Positions 1 to 8,258 of a stretch of DNA of 56,340 bases are shown in pieces. Each line of letters begins with the position of its first letter. Positions within the stretch are counted from its first letter, which is position 1. Both the position numbers and the translations under genes were made by a program. Below the pieces are notes generated by a model that saw only the letters and a program-made list of their open reading frames with translations, had not been told where the DNA came from and ran no database searches. This DNA comes from a bacterium (GTDB lineage Bacteria; Patescibacteriota; Patescibacteriia; 2-01-FULL-39-33), in assembly GCA_029558735.1 (NCBI GenBank), contig JAKQDP010000063.1, positions 1-56,340 of the forward strand, given 5' to 3'.

Positions 1-2
1 TA

Positions 3-137
3 AGAGAATATGTCCATTGGTACAATCATGAGAGATACCATTTAGGCAAGAATATGAACGGATTAACCCCTATGCAGAAACTAAATCAATATATGTCATC
101 GGTCGAGCCAAAAGTGTCACCCTTGACTGTTAACTAA
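3..137 (+). CDS. C-terminal end of a DDE transposase/integrase, cut by window edge
   Basis: Reading from base 3, the frame is open to a TAA at 135-137 and gives about 44 residues. It contains WYNHERYHLG followed by NGLTPMQKL, the pattern at the C-terminal end of integrase-core (rve, IS481/IS3-like) transposases, where a W/YN-x-x-R-x-H-x-x-L motif is followed by a TP segment. The start lies outside the window, so it cannot be told whether the element is intact. It is too short for automatic calling here. Inverted repeats follow at once and may belong to the end of the insertion sequence. The family-level call (IS481-like) is a guess; the transposase-end call is fairly firm. Confidence 0.7.
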   Translation, partial: REYVHWYNHERYHLGKNMNGLTPMQKLNQYMSSVEPKVSPLTVN

Positions 138-163
138 ACAGTCTTAAAAAATCAACTTAAGAC
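125..163. repeat. Two overlapping inverted repeats at the transposase stop
   Basis: GACTGTT (125-131) pairs with AACAGTC (137-143) around a 5-nt loop that includes the transposase stop codon. GTCTTAA (141-147) pairs with TTAAGAC (157-163). The two hairpins share bases 141-143, so they are mutually exclusive. They could form a switchable terminator or be part of the terminal inverted repeat of the insertion sequence. The pairings are read directly from the sequence; the role is inferred. Confidence 0.5.
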
Positions 164-192
164 GTTAACTAAATTAATTGAGACGCTTATTT

Positions 193-543
193 CTAACCTA
201 AAGCCAGCTGAGCCAAATTTTCATCATCAGCCAAAAGTTGATAAATGCTTAAAACATCATCTTCATTGACCGCTGACAAGTCGGCAAACTTCATAACTTC
301 ATAGCTATCTAAGTCGGTAATCAAACCAATGGAAGTAATACCCAGATGATTGGTCATCACCAGGGCCAACACGGCCGACTGACAGCGTTTGCACTTGACA
401 TAAATCAAGTGGGCGCCATCATTCTCGTCCAAAACTTTGGCTTCAACCGGATTATACTGATAATGGCAAACCGGGCAACGGGAAATTATTTTTAAGCCCT
501 CACCGGGAAATTGACCGGCGCCGGACGGAAATATATCATTCAT
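193..543 (-). CDS. Zinc-ribbon-like conserved protein, unknown function
   Basis: This is a 116-residue soluble protein with two CxxC pairs: CPVC near residues 23-26 and CKRC near 51-54. They are placed as in a small zinc ribbon, although the spacing between them (about 24 residues) holds an acidic segment. The C-terminal half (SYEVMKFADLSAV...) is predicted helical with no membrane segment. I do not recognise a named family. Short proteins of this kind are common in Patescibacteria near cell-envelope genes. It is transcribed alone from a near-perfect sigma-70 promoter (578-605) that lies just past the end of rodA, so it is a separate unit. The start at 543 gives a 5' leader of roughly 30 nt. 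Confidence 0.65.
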   Translation of the reverse strand: MNDIFPSGAGQFPGEGLKIISRCPVCHYQYNPVEAKVLDENDGAHLIYVKCKRCQSAVLALVMTNHLGITSIGLITDLDSYEVMKFADLSAVNEDDVLSIYQLLADDENLAQLALG

Positions 544-577
544 TGATTAAAAATTTAATAATGTAATAGATAATTTA

Positions 578-605
578 ATTATATCGGCTAAAAAACTTAT
601 GTCAA
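578..605 (-). promoter_or_regulatory. Sigma-70 promoter of the zinc-ribbon gene
   Basis: On the minus strand, TTGACA (605-600) and TATAAT (583-578) are separated by 16 bp. Both hexamers are perfect. The gene starts at 543. Confidence 0.75.
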
Positions 606-628
606 TATCGGCCATTGCCACCAACTAC

Positions 629-1747
629 TCAACTACGCTGGGCAATCAAACCAAACTTATTAATATTCAAGATGACCCCCAATAAAATCATGGTTGTCAC
701 CAAAAAACTGCCGCCGTAAGACACTAGGGGCAAAGAAATGCCCGTGACCGGCAATAAACCAACCCCCATGCCGATATTGATAAAAACATGGACAAATAAA
801 ACAATCATCACCAACAAAGAAAAAAACATACCAAAATCATCAGGAGCATTAACAGCGATTTTGTACAGCCGCCAAAAAAGCAGACCAAAAAAAACCAACA
901 CAAATAATACTCCAATAAAACCAAGCTCCTCGGCAATCACGGCAAAGATAAAATCCGTCTGACTCTCGGGAATGAATTTGAGCTGGCTTTGACTGCCAAA
1001 CCCCAAGCCCCGCCCTAACATCCGGCCGGCGCCCACGGCGATGATTGATTGACGGACATTATAACCGCGGCCAAGCGGATCAAGCGACGGATTGATAAAA
1101 GTTTTAATCCGATCTTTTTGGTAATCCTGAAAAACAAACAACCAAGCCACAGTAAACATAACCGCAATTGAAAAAATAATCAGTAATACGTGGCGCTTCT
1201 TCTTGGCCACCAACAAAAAAGAAATAAACCAAGTAAAAAATAAAACCATGGCGGAACCGAAATCAGGCTGAAGCATTACTAGAGCCAAGGGCACGAGCAT
1301 CACTAAGGCAACAAAACTCAACTGCCAAAAATTGCCGACTGAACGCGAATATCGGCTGTAAACTCCGGCCAAAACAGTAATTAAAAATATCTTCATGAGT
1401 TCCACCGGCTGAAAACTGAACCAGCCCAAGTCAAACCAACCGCGAGAGCCGCGAATAGTGGAACCTAATGGCGTCAACACCAAAATCAATAAAACCAAAC
1501 CCAGAATATAGCCCGGCCAAGAAATTTTCTGCCAATAGTGATAATTTAGATTGGCGAATATAAACATTCCTGCCAAGCCAACCATCAACCAGACTAATTG
1601 TTTTTTAAAATTAAGAAACTCCCCCAGGCCTTGGCCCAGGGCAACACTGTAAATGGCGGCTAGACCAAAACAAACAAGAAAAAAGACAGCAGCAATCAGC
1701 GTCCAATCCATTCGCTTGAAGATATTGAAATAATGATCAAATTTCAT
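629..1747 (-). CDS. rodA: RodA, SEDS-family peptidoglycan glycosyltransferase
   Basis: RodA polymerises lipid II into glycan strands in the inner membrane, working with the transpeptidase PBP2 and MreBCD in side-wall growth. The 372-residue protein is highly hydrophobic with about ten membrane helices. It carries SEDS signatures: QPDFGSA at 160-166 and PESQTDFIFAVIAEELG at 260-276, in which Asp265 corresponds to the catalytic aspartate of RodA. The length is normal for RodA, and the absence of an extended cytoplasmic N-terminus favours RodA over FtsW. It starts 6 bp after the stop of the upstream ABC permease, so it is probably the last gene of that operon. Its partner PBP2 and mreBCD are 21-25 kb away in this window. 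Confidence 0.93.
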   Translation of the reverse strand: MKFDHYFNIFKRMDWTLIAAVFFLVCFGLAAIYSVALGQGLGEFLNFKKQLVWLMVGLAGMFIFANLNYHYWQKISWPGYILGLVLLILVLTPLGSTIRGSRGWFDLGWFSFQPVELMKIFLITVLAGVYSRYSRSVGNFWQLSFVALVMLVPLALVMLQPDFGSAMVLFFTWFISFLLVAKKKRHVLLIIFSIAVMFTVAWLFVFQDYQKDRIKTFINPSLDPLGRGYNVRQSIIAVGAGRMLGRGLGFGSQSQLKFIPESQTDFIFAVIAEELGFIGVLFVLVFFGLLFWRLYKIAVNAPDDFGMFFSLLVMIVLFVHVFINIGMGVGLLPVTGISLPLVSYGGSFLVTTMILLGVILNINKFGLIAQRS

Positions 1748-1753
1748 AATAAT

Positions 1754-3022
1754 TTATTGTTCGTATCTTAAAGCATTAATCGGATCCATCGTGGCGGCGC
1801 GCCGAGCGGGCCAGTAGCCAAAAATCAGGCCAACACTGGCACAAAAGAAAAAGGCGATAATTACCGATTCCGGCGGCAGAATAAAACGCCATGTCGCAAA
1901 GCCAAGCTGACCGGCCACTAAACTGATTAAGAAAGAAAGGCTGACACCAATAACAATACCAATCAAACCACCAAACACCGTTACCACAATCGCCTCCCAG
2001 AGAAACTGCCACAGAATTTGGCCTTTTCTGGCGCCAATAGCCTGCCGCAAGCCGATTTCAAAGGTACGCTCAGTCACCGAAACATACATAATATTCATAA
2101 TGCCGACCCCGCCCACCAACAAAGAAATACCGACAATTGCCACCAACAACAAAGTAATACCGTTAAAAACCGTATCAATCATCTCCATGGCTTCTTTGGC
2201 GGTTGTCACTGCAAAATCATCTTCCAATTCATTGGCCGTATCGTGCCGTTCCCGAAGCAAAGACACAATCTCCGCCGCCGTTTCCTCCTGGTTGGCAGTA
2301 TTGTGCACTCGGGCATTAATGAACATTAAATGATCTATGCCCAATATTAATTTTTGGGCCGTCTGCAACGGCAAATAAATCATGCTGTCAAAGTCAAAAC
2401 CAAAAGTGGCTCCTCGCTCTTTAGCAATGCCGACTACCTTGAGTCTAAGCCGGCCCAATCTGACACTTTGGCCGATTGGGTCTTGATTGCCAAACAAATC
2501 ACTGGCCACCTGGCTGCCCAAAATAACTACCTTGGCTAAATTATCATCTTCTTCATCGGTATAAAGCCGTCCCCGGCTAATTTCCACTCCCATCATCACT
2601 GGCGCCAACTGTGTTCCAGCTAAATAATTAACCACCTGATTTCGATCAAGATAAGAAATAACTCCCTGACCCATTATGCCGGCGCCATATTCTTTGACAG
2701 TTGACAGCTGATTTATTTTCTCGGCATCAGCCAAAGTGAGGCTGGTAATTTCTATACCACTAGCCAAGGTAGTGACGCTGGAAACTGAATTTCTGCCGGT
2801 CGACGGTACTTTTATTTCAATTTGAACAAAATCAGTGCCAAAAGCTTCAAACTCTCCCAGTATTAATCCCTTGATGCTCTCGCCGGCCGACATCACCACA
2901 ATCACAGCGGCAATACCAATAACAATGCCCAATACCGTCAGACTGGCCCTGACTCTATAGACTTGGAGCGATTGCCAGGCCAAGCGAAATGGCAAAATAA
3001 GTTGTTCTAAGGCAGGGCGCAT
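1754..3022 (-). CDS. MacB-type ABC transporter permease (second of two)
   Basis: This is a membrane subunit of a MacB/FtsX-like exporter, 422 residues. It has the family architecture: one N-terminal membrane helix (about residues 27-48, starting RASLTVLGIVIGIAAVIVV), a large extracytoplasmic MacB_PCD domain (about 50-270), then three C-terminal helices with the motif GGVGIMNIMYVSVTERTFEIGLRQAIGA. It ends with the ARRAATMDPINALRYE tail seen in FtsX-like permeases. There is no fused ATPase; a separate ATPase lies upstream. It follows a paralogous permease by about 100 bp, and the pair probably forms a heterodimer. The substrate cannot be told from the sequence; antimicrobial peptides, lipids or lipoproteins are the usual possibilities. 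Confidence 0.88.
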   Translation of the reverse strand: MRPALEQLILPFRLAWQSLQVYRVRASLTVLGIVIGIAAVIVVMSAGESIKGLILGEFEAFGTDFVQIEIKVPSTGRNSVSSVTTLASGIEITSLTLADAEKINQLSTVKEYGAGIMGQGVISYLDRNQVVNYLAGTQLAPVMMGVEISRGRLYTDEEDDNLAKVVILGSQVASDLFGNQDPIGQSVRLGRLRLKVVGIAKERGATFGFDFDSMIYLPLQTAQKLILGIDHLMFINARVHNTANQEETAAEIVSLLRERHDTANELEDDFAVTTAKEAMEMIDTVFNGITLLLVAIVGISLLVGGVGIMNIMYVSVTERTFEIGLRQAIGARKGQILWQFLWEAIVVTVFGGLIGIVIGVSLSFLISLVAGQLGFATWRFILPPESVIIAFFFCASVGLIFGYWPARRAATMDPINALRYEQ

Positions 3023-3124
3023 AGTAAAAAATTTCTAAGCTATATTATTAATAAAACTCATTCCCGCGGTGGGGATTTAAAATCATAAATTTAAAATCTC
3101 AACCACTAAACTTTTAAAACTTTT

Positions 3125-4360
3125 CTATTCGTATCTTAGAGCCGATATCGGATCAAGTCTGGCCGCCTTTCTGGCTGGATATAAGCCAAAAATTAAGCCG
3201 ACAATTACCGCCACACCCAGTCCCAATAAAATCGAGCTGGGGGTTATCACCAAATCCCACCTAAAACCCAGATAGCGGGCAATCAAAGCAACAACCGCCG
3301 ATATTAACCAGCCCAAAACTATACCGATAATCCCGCCCATAATGGTAATGGCCACTGTTTCAGAAATGAATTGCCACATAATATGACTATAGCAAGCGCC
3401 AACCGCTTTTCGCAGGCCCACCTCTCTGATTCTTTCGTTGACCGCCGCCAACATAATGTTCATCACGCCAATCCCGCCGACCAGCAAAGAAATACTGGCA
3501 ATGGCCACCAAAAAAAATTTAAGAGCATCAGTGACTGATAACAAAATATCCAACGCTTCCTTGGTGTTGCGAACAGAAAAATCATCCTCACTGGGATTGT
3601 CAATATTGTGGCGATCGCGCAATAACATAGTTATTTCCTCGACCGCCTGGTCTAAATTATCAGCCTGATTGACTTTCACTCGGATAGAATTGACATGATT
3701 GATGCCTAAAATAATGTTCTGAGCGGCCGAGACCGGAACAAGTACCTGATTATCCTGATTCTGGAAGCCCGTAGCGCCTCGTTGTTTCATTACTCCCACC
3801 ACCTCAAAAATTTCTTTCTTGATTTTTATTCTCCGGCCAATCGGGTCTTGGCCATTGAATAAATCTTGCCAAATCTGATAACCCAAGACTACCACTCGAG
3901 CATTGGCCATCTCTTCTTCTTCGGTAAAAAATCGACCCAAGACAACTTCAGTATCTTCAACATTGATATAGTCAGCCATCACGCCGTAAAAATTAACACT
4001 TAAACTGTTGCTTAAATAGCTGACAGTACCCACGCCCGAATTATAACTGGACACTGCTGTCACGTTATTAACCTGGCGTTTAATTGCTAAAGCATCTTCG
4101 TATTTAAGGCTGGTTAAGGCGATCCCAAAAATCGAGGCGGGCGGACCCTCTTCGTCTGAAGTACCCGGCAACACTCCAATTAAATTCGTACCCATGGCGT
4201 TGAGCTGATTGACAATCAAGCTTTGAGCGCCAGCGCCGACCGACATAATTACAATCACCGAGGCAATGCCAATAATAATCCCAAGACTGGTTAAAAAACT
4301 ACGAGCTTTATTGGCTCGCAATACTAAAAGGGAAAGTTTGATATTATCAAAAATTTTCAT
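3125..4360 (-). CDS. MacB-type ABC transporter permease (first of two)
   Basis: This permease is paralogous to the next gene, with the same layout: an N-terminal helix (KARSFLTSLGIIIGIASVIV), an extracytoplasmic domain, and a C-terminal three-helix FtsX domain with GGIGVMNIMLAAVNERIREVG, ending LDPISALRYE. I chose the ATG at 4360 because it gives the N-terminus usual for the family (MKIFDNIKLSLL). An in-frame ATG at 4399, with an AAGG about 7 nt upstream, would add 13 residues and is possible. The gene lies about 60 bp after the ATPase gene. The two permeases differ in the extracytoplasmic domain, consistent with an asymmetric transporter. Confidence 0.88.
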   Translation of the reverse strand: MKIFDNIKLSLLVLRANKARSFLTSLGIIIGIASVIVIMSVGAGAQSLIVNQLNAMGTNLIGVLPGTSDEEGPPASIFGIALTSLKYEDALAIKRQVNNVTAVSSYNSGVGTVSYLSNSLSVNFYGVMADYINVEDTEVVLGRFFTEEEEMANARVVVLGYQIWQDLFNGQDPIGRRIKIKKEIFEVVGVMKQRGATGFQNQDNQVLVPVSAAQNIILGINHVNSIRVKVNQADNLDQAVEEITMLLRDRHNIDNPSEDDFSVRNTKEALDILLSVTDALKFFLVAIASISLLVGGIGVMNIMLAAVNERIREVGLRKAVGACYSHIMWQFISETVAITIMGGIIGIVLGWLISAVVALIARYLGFRWDLVITPSSILLGLGVAVIVGLIFGLYPARKAARLDPISALRYE

Positions 4361-4420
4361 AATAGCGATTGGCCACTGACTTAAAATGAAAATATCCAAT
4401 AGCCTTGCGGACCAATATCC

Positions 4421-5143
4421 CTACTTCATCAATTCGCCGTCTTTGGCTCGACGGCGATGATCAACTCTAACATCCTCAATTACCAAACCGTCCCGCAATT
4501 TAATAATCCGTTCCGCGTGGCGAGCGGTGTCACTTTCATGGGTAACCAAAATAATCGTGTGTCCCTGATCATTCAAATCTTCCAAAATATTCATCACCGC
4601 ATTGCCGGATCGGCTATCCAAATTACCCGTTGGCTCATCAGCAAAAATAATGCTCGGCTCAGTAACCAGAGCCCGGGCAATTGCCACCCGCTGTTTCTCA
4701 CCGCCGGATAACTGATTGGAAAAATTATTAATCCGATGAAGCAAGCCGACGGCCTTAATCGCCGCCTTAACCAACTGATCGTGATTTTTTTGCTTGCTAT
4801 AAAGCAAGGGCAATTTGACATTATTATAAACAGAAGTGCGCGGCAATAAGTTAAAAGCCTGAAATACAAAGCCGACTTCTTCATTTCTAATCTTGGCTAA
4901 TTCATCATCAGCCAAATTGCTGACATCGCGGCCCTTAAAAAAATATTTGCCCTCGGTCAAAGTATCTAAAAAACCAAGAATATGCATCAAAGTTGATTTA
5001 CCCGAACCAGACGGACCCATAATCGCCACAAATTCACCTTGATTGATTTTAAAATCAAGACCGTATAACACTTTGGTCACCATCTCATCATTGACATATT
5101 CTTTTTTAAGCCCCTGGACTTCTATTAAAGTTTTACTTGCCAT
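4421..5143 (-). CDS. ABC transporter ATPase, MacB/LolD class
   Basis: This 240-residue ATP-binding protein energises the adjacent permeases. All key elements are present: Walker [10 protein letters not shown] (43-51), Q-loop at about residue 95 ([11 protein letters not shown]), signature LSGGEKQR (145-152), Walker B IIFADEP (165-171) with the D-loop NLD, and the H-loop histidine in THESDT near residue 201. The subgroup of ATPases with EPTGNLDS is the one serving MacB, LolCDE and FtsE. It lies between the membrane fusion protein gene (38 bp upstream) and the permeases. The C-terminal tail (about 218-240) is basic and specific to this protein. Confidence 0.93.
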   Translation of the reverse strand: MASKTLIEVQGLKKEYVNDEMVTKVLYGLDFKINQGEFVAIMGPSGSGKSTLMHILGFLDTLTEGKYFFKGRDVSNLADDELAKIRNEEVGFVFQAFNLLPRTSVYNNVKLPLLYSKQKNHDQLVKAAIKAVGLLHRINNFSNQLSGGEKQRVAIARALVTEPSIIFADEPTGNLDSRSGNAVMNILEDLNDQGHTIILVTHESDTARHAERIIKLRDGLVIEDVRVDHRRRAKDGELMK

Positions 5144-5180
5144 AAAATTAACAATTTATAAATTAACCACTACCCAAACA

Positions 5181-6839
5181 TTAATTGGCCGCTCCGTTTT
5201 TCTTAAAAGTCACCACCTTGTCACCAACCGTCAAACCAGAAATAATCTCCACCAAGCCATCATCGCCGCGCAAACCGATTTCCACGGTTTTTTCCACCAC
5301 TTGATTACCAGCAACTAAGACTTCGACATATTTTTCCGGCACTTCACCCAGAATGGCCTCACGCAATTTAACCGCCCGCTGAGGAATGTATAAAACATCG
5401 TTTTTATTAGCCGTGGTAACCGTCACATCGGCAGTCATCCCCGGTTTGATTTGTTCATTGCGACTATCAGAATCAAAACTAACCGTGGTCCGATAATAAA
5501 TCACGTCTTGGATAATCGTCTGGGCCGGATCGACAAAAGAAACCGTGCCGGTAAAAATTTGGTCATTACCAAAAGCATCCAATTCAATAATCGTTTTATC
5601 GCCAATTTTTATTTTAGTAATGTCTGATTCGGCAATATCCACCTTAATTTGATATTGCTCGGTGCTCAACATTTTGACCACCGCGGCCGACAAGTTCGTT
5701 TGTTCGCCAATACTATAATTGACCTGAGTAACCGTCCCGTCAATTGGCGCAATAATTGAATAATCGGCCAAATTGGCCAAGGCCTGATTAAGCTGGGCCT
5801 GGGCTTGGGCGACCCGAGCTTGAGCGGCGCTAAGTTCAAAATCGCGCGGCCCCGCCTGTTTTAAATCCAATTGCGCCCGATAAATATTCAAGTTTTTTTC
5901 CGCGGCTTCAATCTGTGAATCATAACTATTACTACTGTTGGTCAAATTAGCTCGAGCGGTTTGGAGGGCGGTTAATGACGCATTATTAGTTGACTGCTGG
6001 CCACTAATATCAAGTTTGATACTATCTTTAGCGGTTTGAGAATAATTAGCATTGATAACAATAGTTTCTGCCAACCGAAAACAATTATTCAATAAGCCGG
6101 TTAAATCAGACAATAAGGTCCTTAATTTATCGGCGGCGACAATAATATCTTCACTATCCTTAGCGCTATTGGCCTGATCGATCAAATTTTTAACCGCCTG
6201 CCAATCATTGGCTAATTTATAATAATTACTTTCCACCTGACTCAATAAATTATTATCCTGAACTATTAAATTGGCTGTCTTATCATCATTGATAAAATAA
6301 TTAAAAATGTTGTCCAAAGCCACTTGAGAAGTAAAGGCGCCATTGTTAACCGCATCCAAAATTTTTTCTTTCAGTATTTTAATTTGAATTTCGCGTTCGG
6401 CTTTTAAACTGGCCAAATCATTCTCTCCTTTGGCTACTTGTTCTTGACTGACTCGGATGTCTTCGACACTAGACCCTGCTTTAACTCTGGCCAAATCGGC
6501 TTGGGCAGCGTATAAATTAGCCCGATATTGCTCCGTCTGAGCAGCTAGGCCGGCCGAATCAATTCGCGCCAATACTTTTCCGGCAGTCACTTTTTCACCT
6601 TCTTTTGCCCCTAAAAAAACCAACTTGCCGGCAGTTTTAAAATTTAAACTAATATCCTGAGCCGATTCGACCGAACCGGTAGCGGTAACTGTTTGCGTCA
6701 ATTGGCCGACCCTCGCCTCTTCAGTGGTATAAGTAATCTCCTGACCACCGTTAAAAGCCACTTTAATTACAATAATAACAATAACCATTAGAACAATTAA
6801 AACCAGCCAAAGCCATTTTCGTTTTAAAATTTTTTTCAT
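5181..6839 (-). CDS. MacA/HlyD-type membrane fusion protein
   Basis: This is the periplasmic-adaptor-like partner of the ABC exporter. The 552-residue protein has an N-terminal basic stretch and one membrane anchor (about residues 7-27), then the split lipoyl/barrel-sandwich domain beginning VTATGSVESAQDISLNFKT. A long alpha-helical coiled-coil hairpin (about 95-345, rich in A, Q, N, L) follows, then the second lipoyl half (IIAPIDGTVTQVNYSIGEQ) and beta-barrel domains. It is longer than MacA of Escherichia coli (371 residues), mostly because of the hairpin. It is the first gene of the operon MFP-ATPase-permease-permease-rodA. In an organism with no outer membrane the adaptor would act outside a single membrane, which is inferred. 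Confidence 0.88.
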   Translation of the reverse strand: MKKILKRKWLWLVLIVLMVIVIIVIKVAFNGGQEITYTTEEARVGQLTQTVTATGSVESAQDISLNFKTAGKLVFLGAKEGEKVTAGKVLARIDSAGLAAQTEQYRANLYAAQADLARVKAGSSVEDIRVSQEQVAKGENDLASLKAEREIQIKILKEKILDAVNNGAFTSQVALDNIFNYFINDDKTANLIVQDNNLLSQVESNYYKLANDWQAVKNLIDQANSAKDSEDIIVAADKLRTLLSDLTGLLNNCFRLAETIVINANYSQTAKDSIKLDISGQQSTNNASLTALQTARANLTNSSNSYDSQIEAAEKNLNIYRAQLDLKQAGPRDFELSAAQARVAQAQAQLNQALANLADYSIIAPIDGTVTQVNYSIGEQTNLSAAVVKMLSTEQYQIKVDIAESDITKIKIGDKTIIELDAFGNDQIFTGTVSFVDPAQTIIQDVIYYRTTVSFDSDSRNEQIKPGMTADVTVTTANKNDVLYIPQRAVKLREAILGEVPEKYVEVLVAGNQVVEKTVEIGLRGDDGLVEIISGLTVGDKVVTFKKNGAAN

Positions 6840-6864
6840 AAAAAATAAATTATTTTACCAATCA

Positions 6865-6873
6865 ATTATAACA
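6865..6873 (-). promoter_or_regulatory. Extended -10 promoter of the exporter operon
   Basis: On the minus strand TGTTATAAT (6873-6865) is a perfect -10 with the TGN extension. There is no good -35. The first gene starts at 6839, leaving a leader of about 19 nt. Confidence 0.5.
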
Positions 6874-6922
6874 TAATCCGTCTTGATTTACCAGTCTTGC
6901 GAAATAATGCCAAATCTCTTTT

Positions 6923-6935
6923 TTTGTGTTAAAAT
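6923..6935 (+). promoter_or_regulatory. Extended -10 promoter of the DUF4015 gene
   Basis: TTTGTGTTAAAAT carries a TG extension one base before TAAAAT (6930-6935). It matches a motif seen before other genes of the window (eno, pgk, hydB). No -35 hexamer is obvious, and the leader would be about 56 nt. Confidence 0.5.
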
Positions 6936-6997
6936 ACAACCATTAACCAACCCAGTCAATCGGGTTAACTTGGCGCCTGATTTGACCAAATCCGATT

Positions 6998-8179
6998 ATG
7001 TCGGCTAATAAAAAAAGGGTCTTAAACCAACTGCTGATTGCCGCCGGATTGGCGGTGATAATCATGTTGCTATTGCCGCTTAACTGGCTGGATTTTAAGC
7101 GTGGTCTTAACCAGAATCAATCATTAAGACCGGAGCTAACAAGGCCAGGGCCGACGCCCTGGCCGGAGCCGTTAGCCACCCCGGAAAAAGTCAAGGGCAT
7201 TTATTTGACTGGCAATACCTTTGCCAGTGCCAGCCGACGAGACTACCTGATTAAATTGGTAGAAAGAACCGAATTAAATGCGGTCGTCATTGACGTTAAA
7301 GACCATCGCGGCCGCTTGGCCTATGACCCTAATTCGCCCTTTTTGGCGACCATACCGACTTCCAGTATTGCCATGGCCAATAATGATTATAAAGAAATTC
7401 TGGAAACCCTCCAAGCCAAAAACATCTACACCATCGCCCGGATCACCAATTTTCAGGATCCGGCGGCCGTGGCGAGCTTTCCGGAATTGGCGCTAAAAAA
7501 TCAAACTGGCTCGGTCTGGCAAGATTTTAAGGGAATGGTCTGGTTGGATATGACCAATCCAGCCAGCTGGCAAATACCGATTGAGCAAGCCAAAGATGCG
7601 GCGCTGATCGGTTTTGACGAGGTGCAATTTGATTATATCCGCTTCCCTACCGACGGCAACATCAAACAAATCGCCTATGCCAACCCGCCAGTGGGAAAAA
7701 AATATCATACTTTGGCCGAGTTTTACCGTTATTTAGACGAACAACTGGCCGACTTACCAATTCCTCTTTCCGTCGATTTATTCGGCTTGACTTACCATCA
7801 TCGCGCTGACAGTGAATATGATCTTAATATTGGCCAACGGCTGATTGATGCTGCTTTATATTTTGATTATATCTCGCCAATGGTTTATCCGTCGCATTAT
7901 CCGACTGGTTATCTCGGCTTTGCCAATCCGGCCGCTCATCCTTATGAAATAGTCAATAAAGCAATGGGCGACGGCAATCTGATTATGGCTCAGGCGACTT
8001 CTTCTCGAGCGCTCTCCCGCCCCTGGCTGCAAGATTTTGATTTGGGCGCCAATTATGACGCCAATATGGTCCGCGCTCAAATTAAAGCCGCTGACGCCAA
8101 CAACACTGCCGGCTGGCTCATTTGGAATGCGTCCAATCGCTATACCGAAGACGCATTTCTAATTGAAACTGAACAATAA
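6998..8179 (+). CDS. DUF4015 putative glycoside hydrolase, membrane-anchored
   Basis: The protein has 393 residues. Residues 9-27 form an uncleaved signal anchor (LLIAAGLAVIIMLLLPLNWL), then a proline-rich linker to about residue 65 and a DUF4015 (putative glycosyl hydrolase) TIM-barrel domain. Recognisable parts are KGIYLTGNTFAS, NAVVIDVKDHRGRLAY, YTIARITNFQDP, GFDEVQFDYIRFPTDG and YFDYISPMVYPSHY. The aspartates and glutamates in VIDVKD and DEVQFDYIRFP are the likely catalytic acids by analogy with related GH families. It should face outside the membrane and act on a polysaccharide, either cell wall or exopolysaccharide; the substrate is unknown. It is divergent from the exporter operon and has no convincing Shine-Dalgarno sequence. 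Confidence 0.85.
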   Translation: MSANKKRVLNQLLIAAGLAVIIMLLLPLNWLDFKRGLNQNQSLRPELTRPGPTPWPEPLATPEKVKGIYLTGNTFASASRRDYLIKLVERTELNAVVIDVKDHRGRLAYDPNSPFLATIPTSSIAMANNDYKEILETLQAKNIYTIARITNFQDPAAVASFPELALKNQTGSVWQDFKGMVWLDMTNPASWQIPIEQAKDAALIGFDEVQFDYIRFPTDGNIKQIAYANPPVGKKYHTLAEFYRYLDEQLADLPIPLSVDLFGLTYHHRADSEYDLNIGQRLIDAALYFDYISPMVYPSHYPTGYLGFANPAAHPYEIVNKAMGDGNLIMAQATSSRALSRPWLQDFDLGANYDANMVRAQIKAADANNTAGWLIWNASNRYTEDAFLIETEQ

Positions 8180-8185
8180 ACATCA

Positions 8186-8214
8186 TTGACAAAAAATAAA
8201 CTATGTTCTATACT
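8186..8214 (+). promoter_or_regulatory. Strong sigma-70 promoter of the receiver-like gene
   Basis: TTGACA (8186-8191), a 17-bp spacer and TATACT (8209-8214). It begins 7 bp after the stop of the DUF4015 gene, so the next gene has its own transcript. Confidence 0.8.
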
Positions 8215-8258
8215 TGATAAAGTATTTTTAAATAAAGCCCTTTACAAAGGAGGACAAA

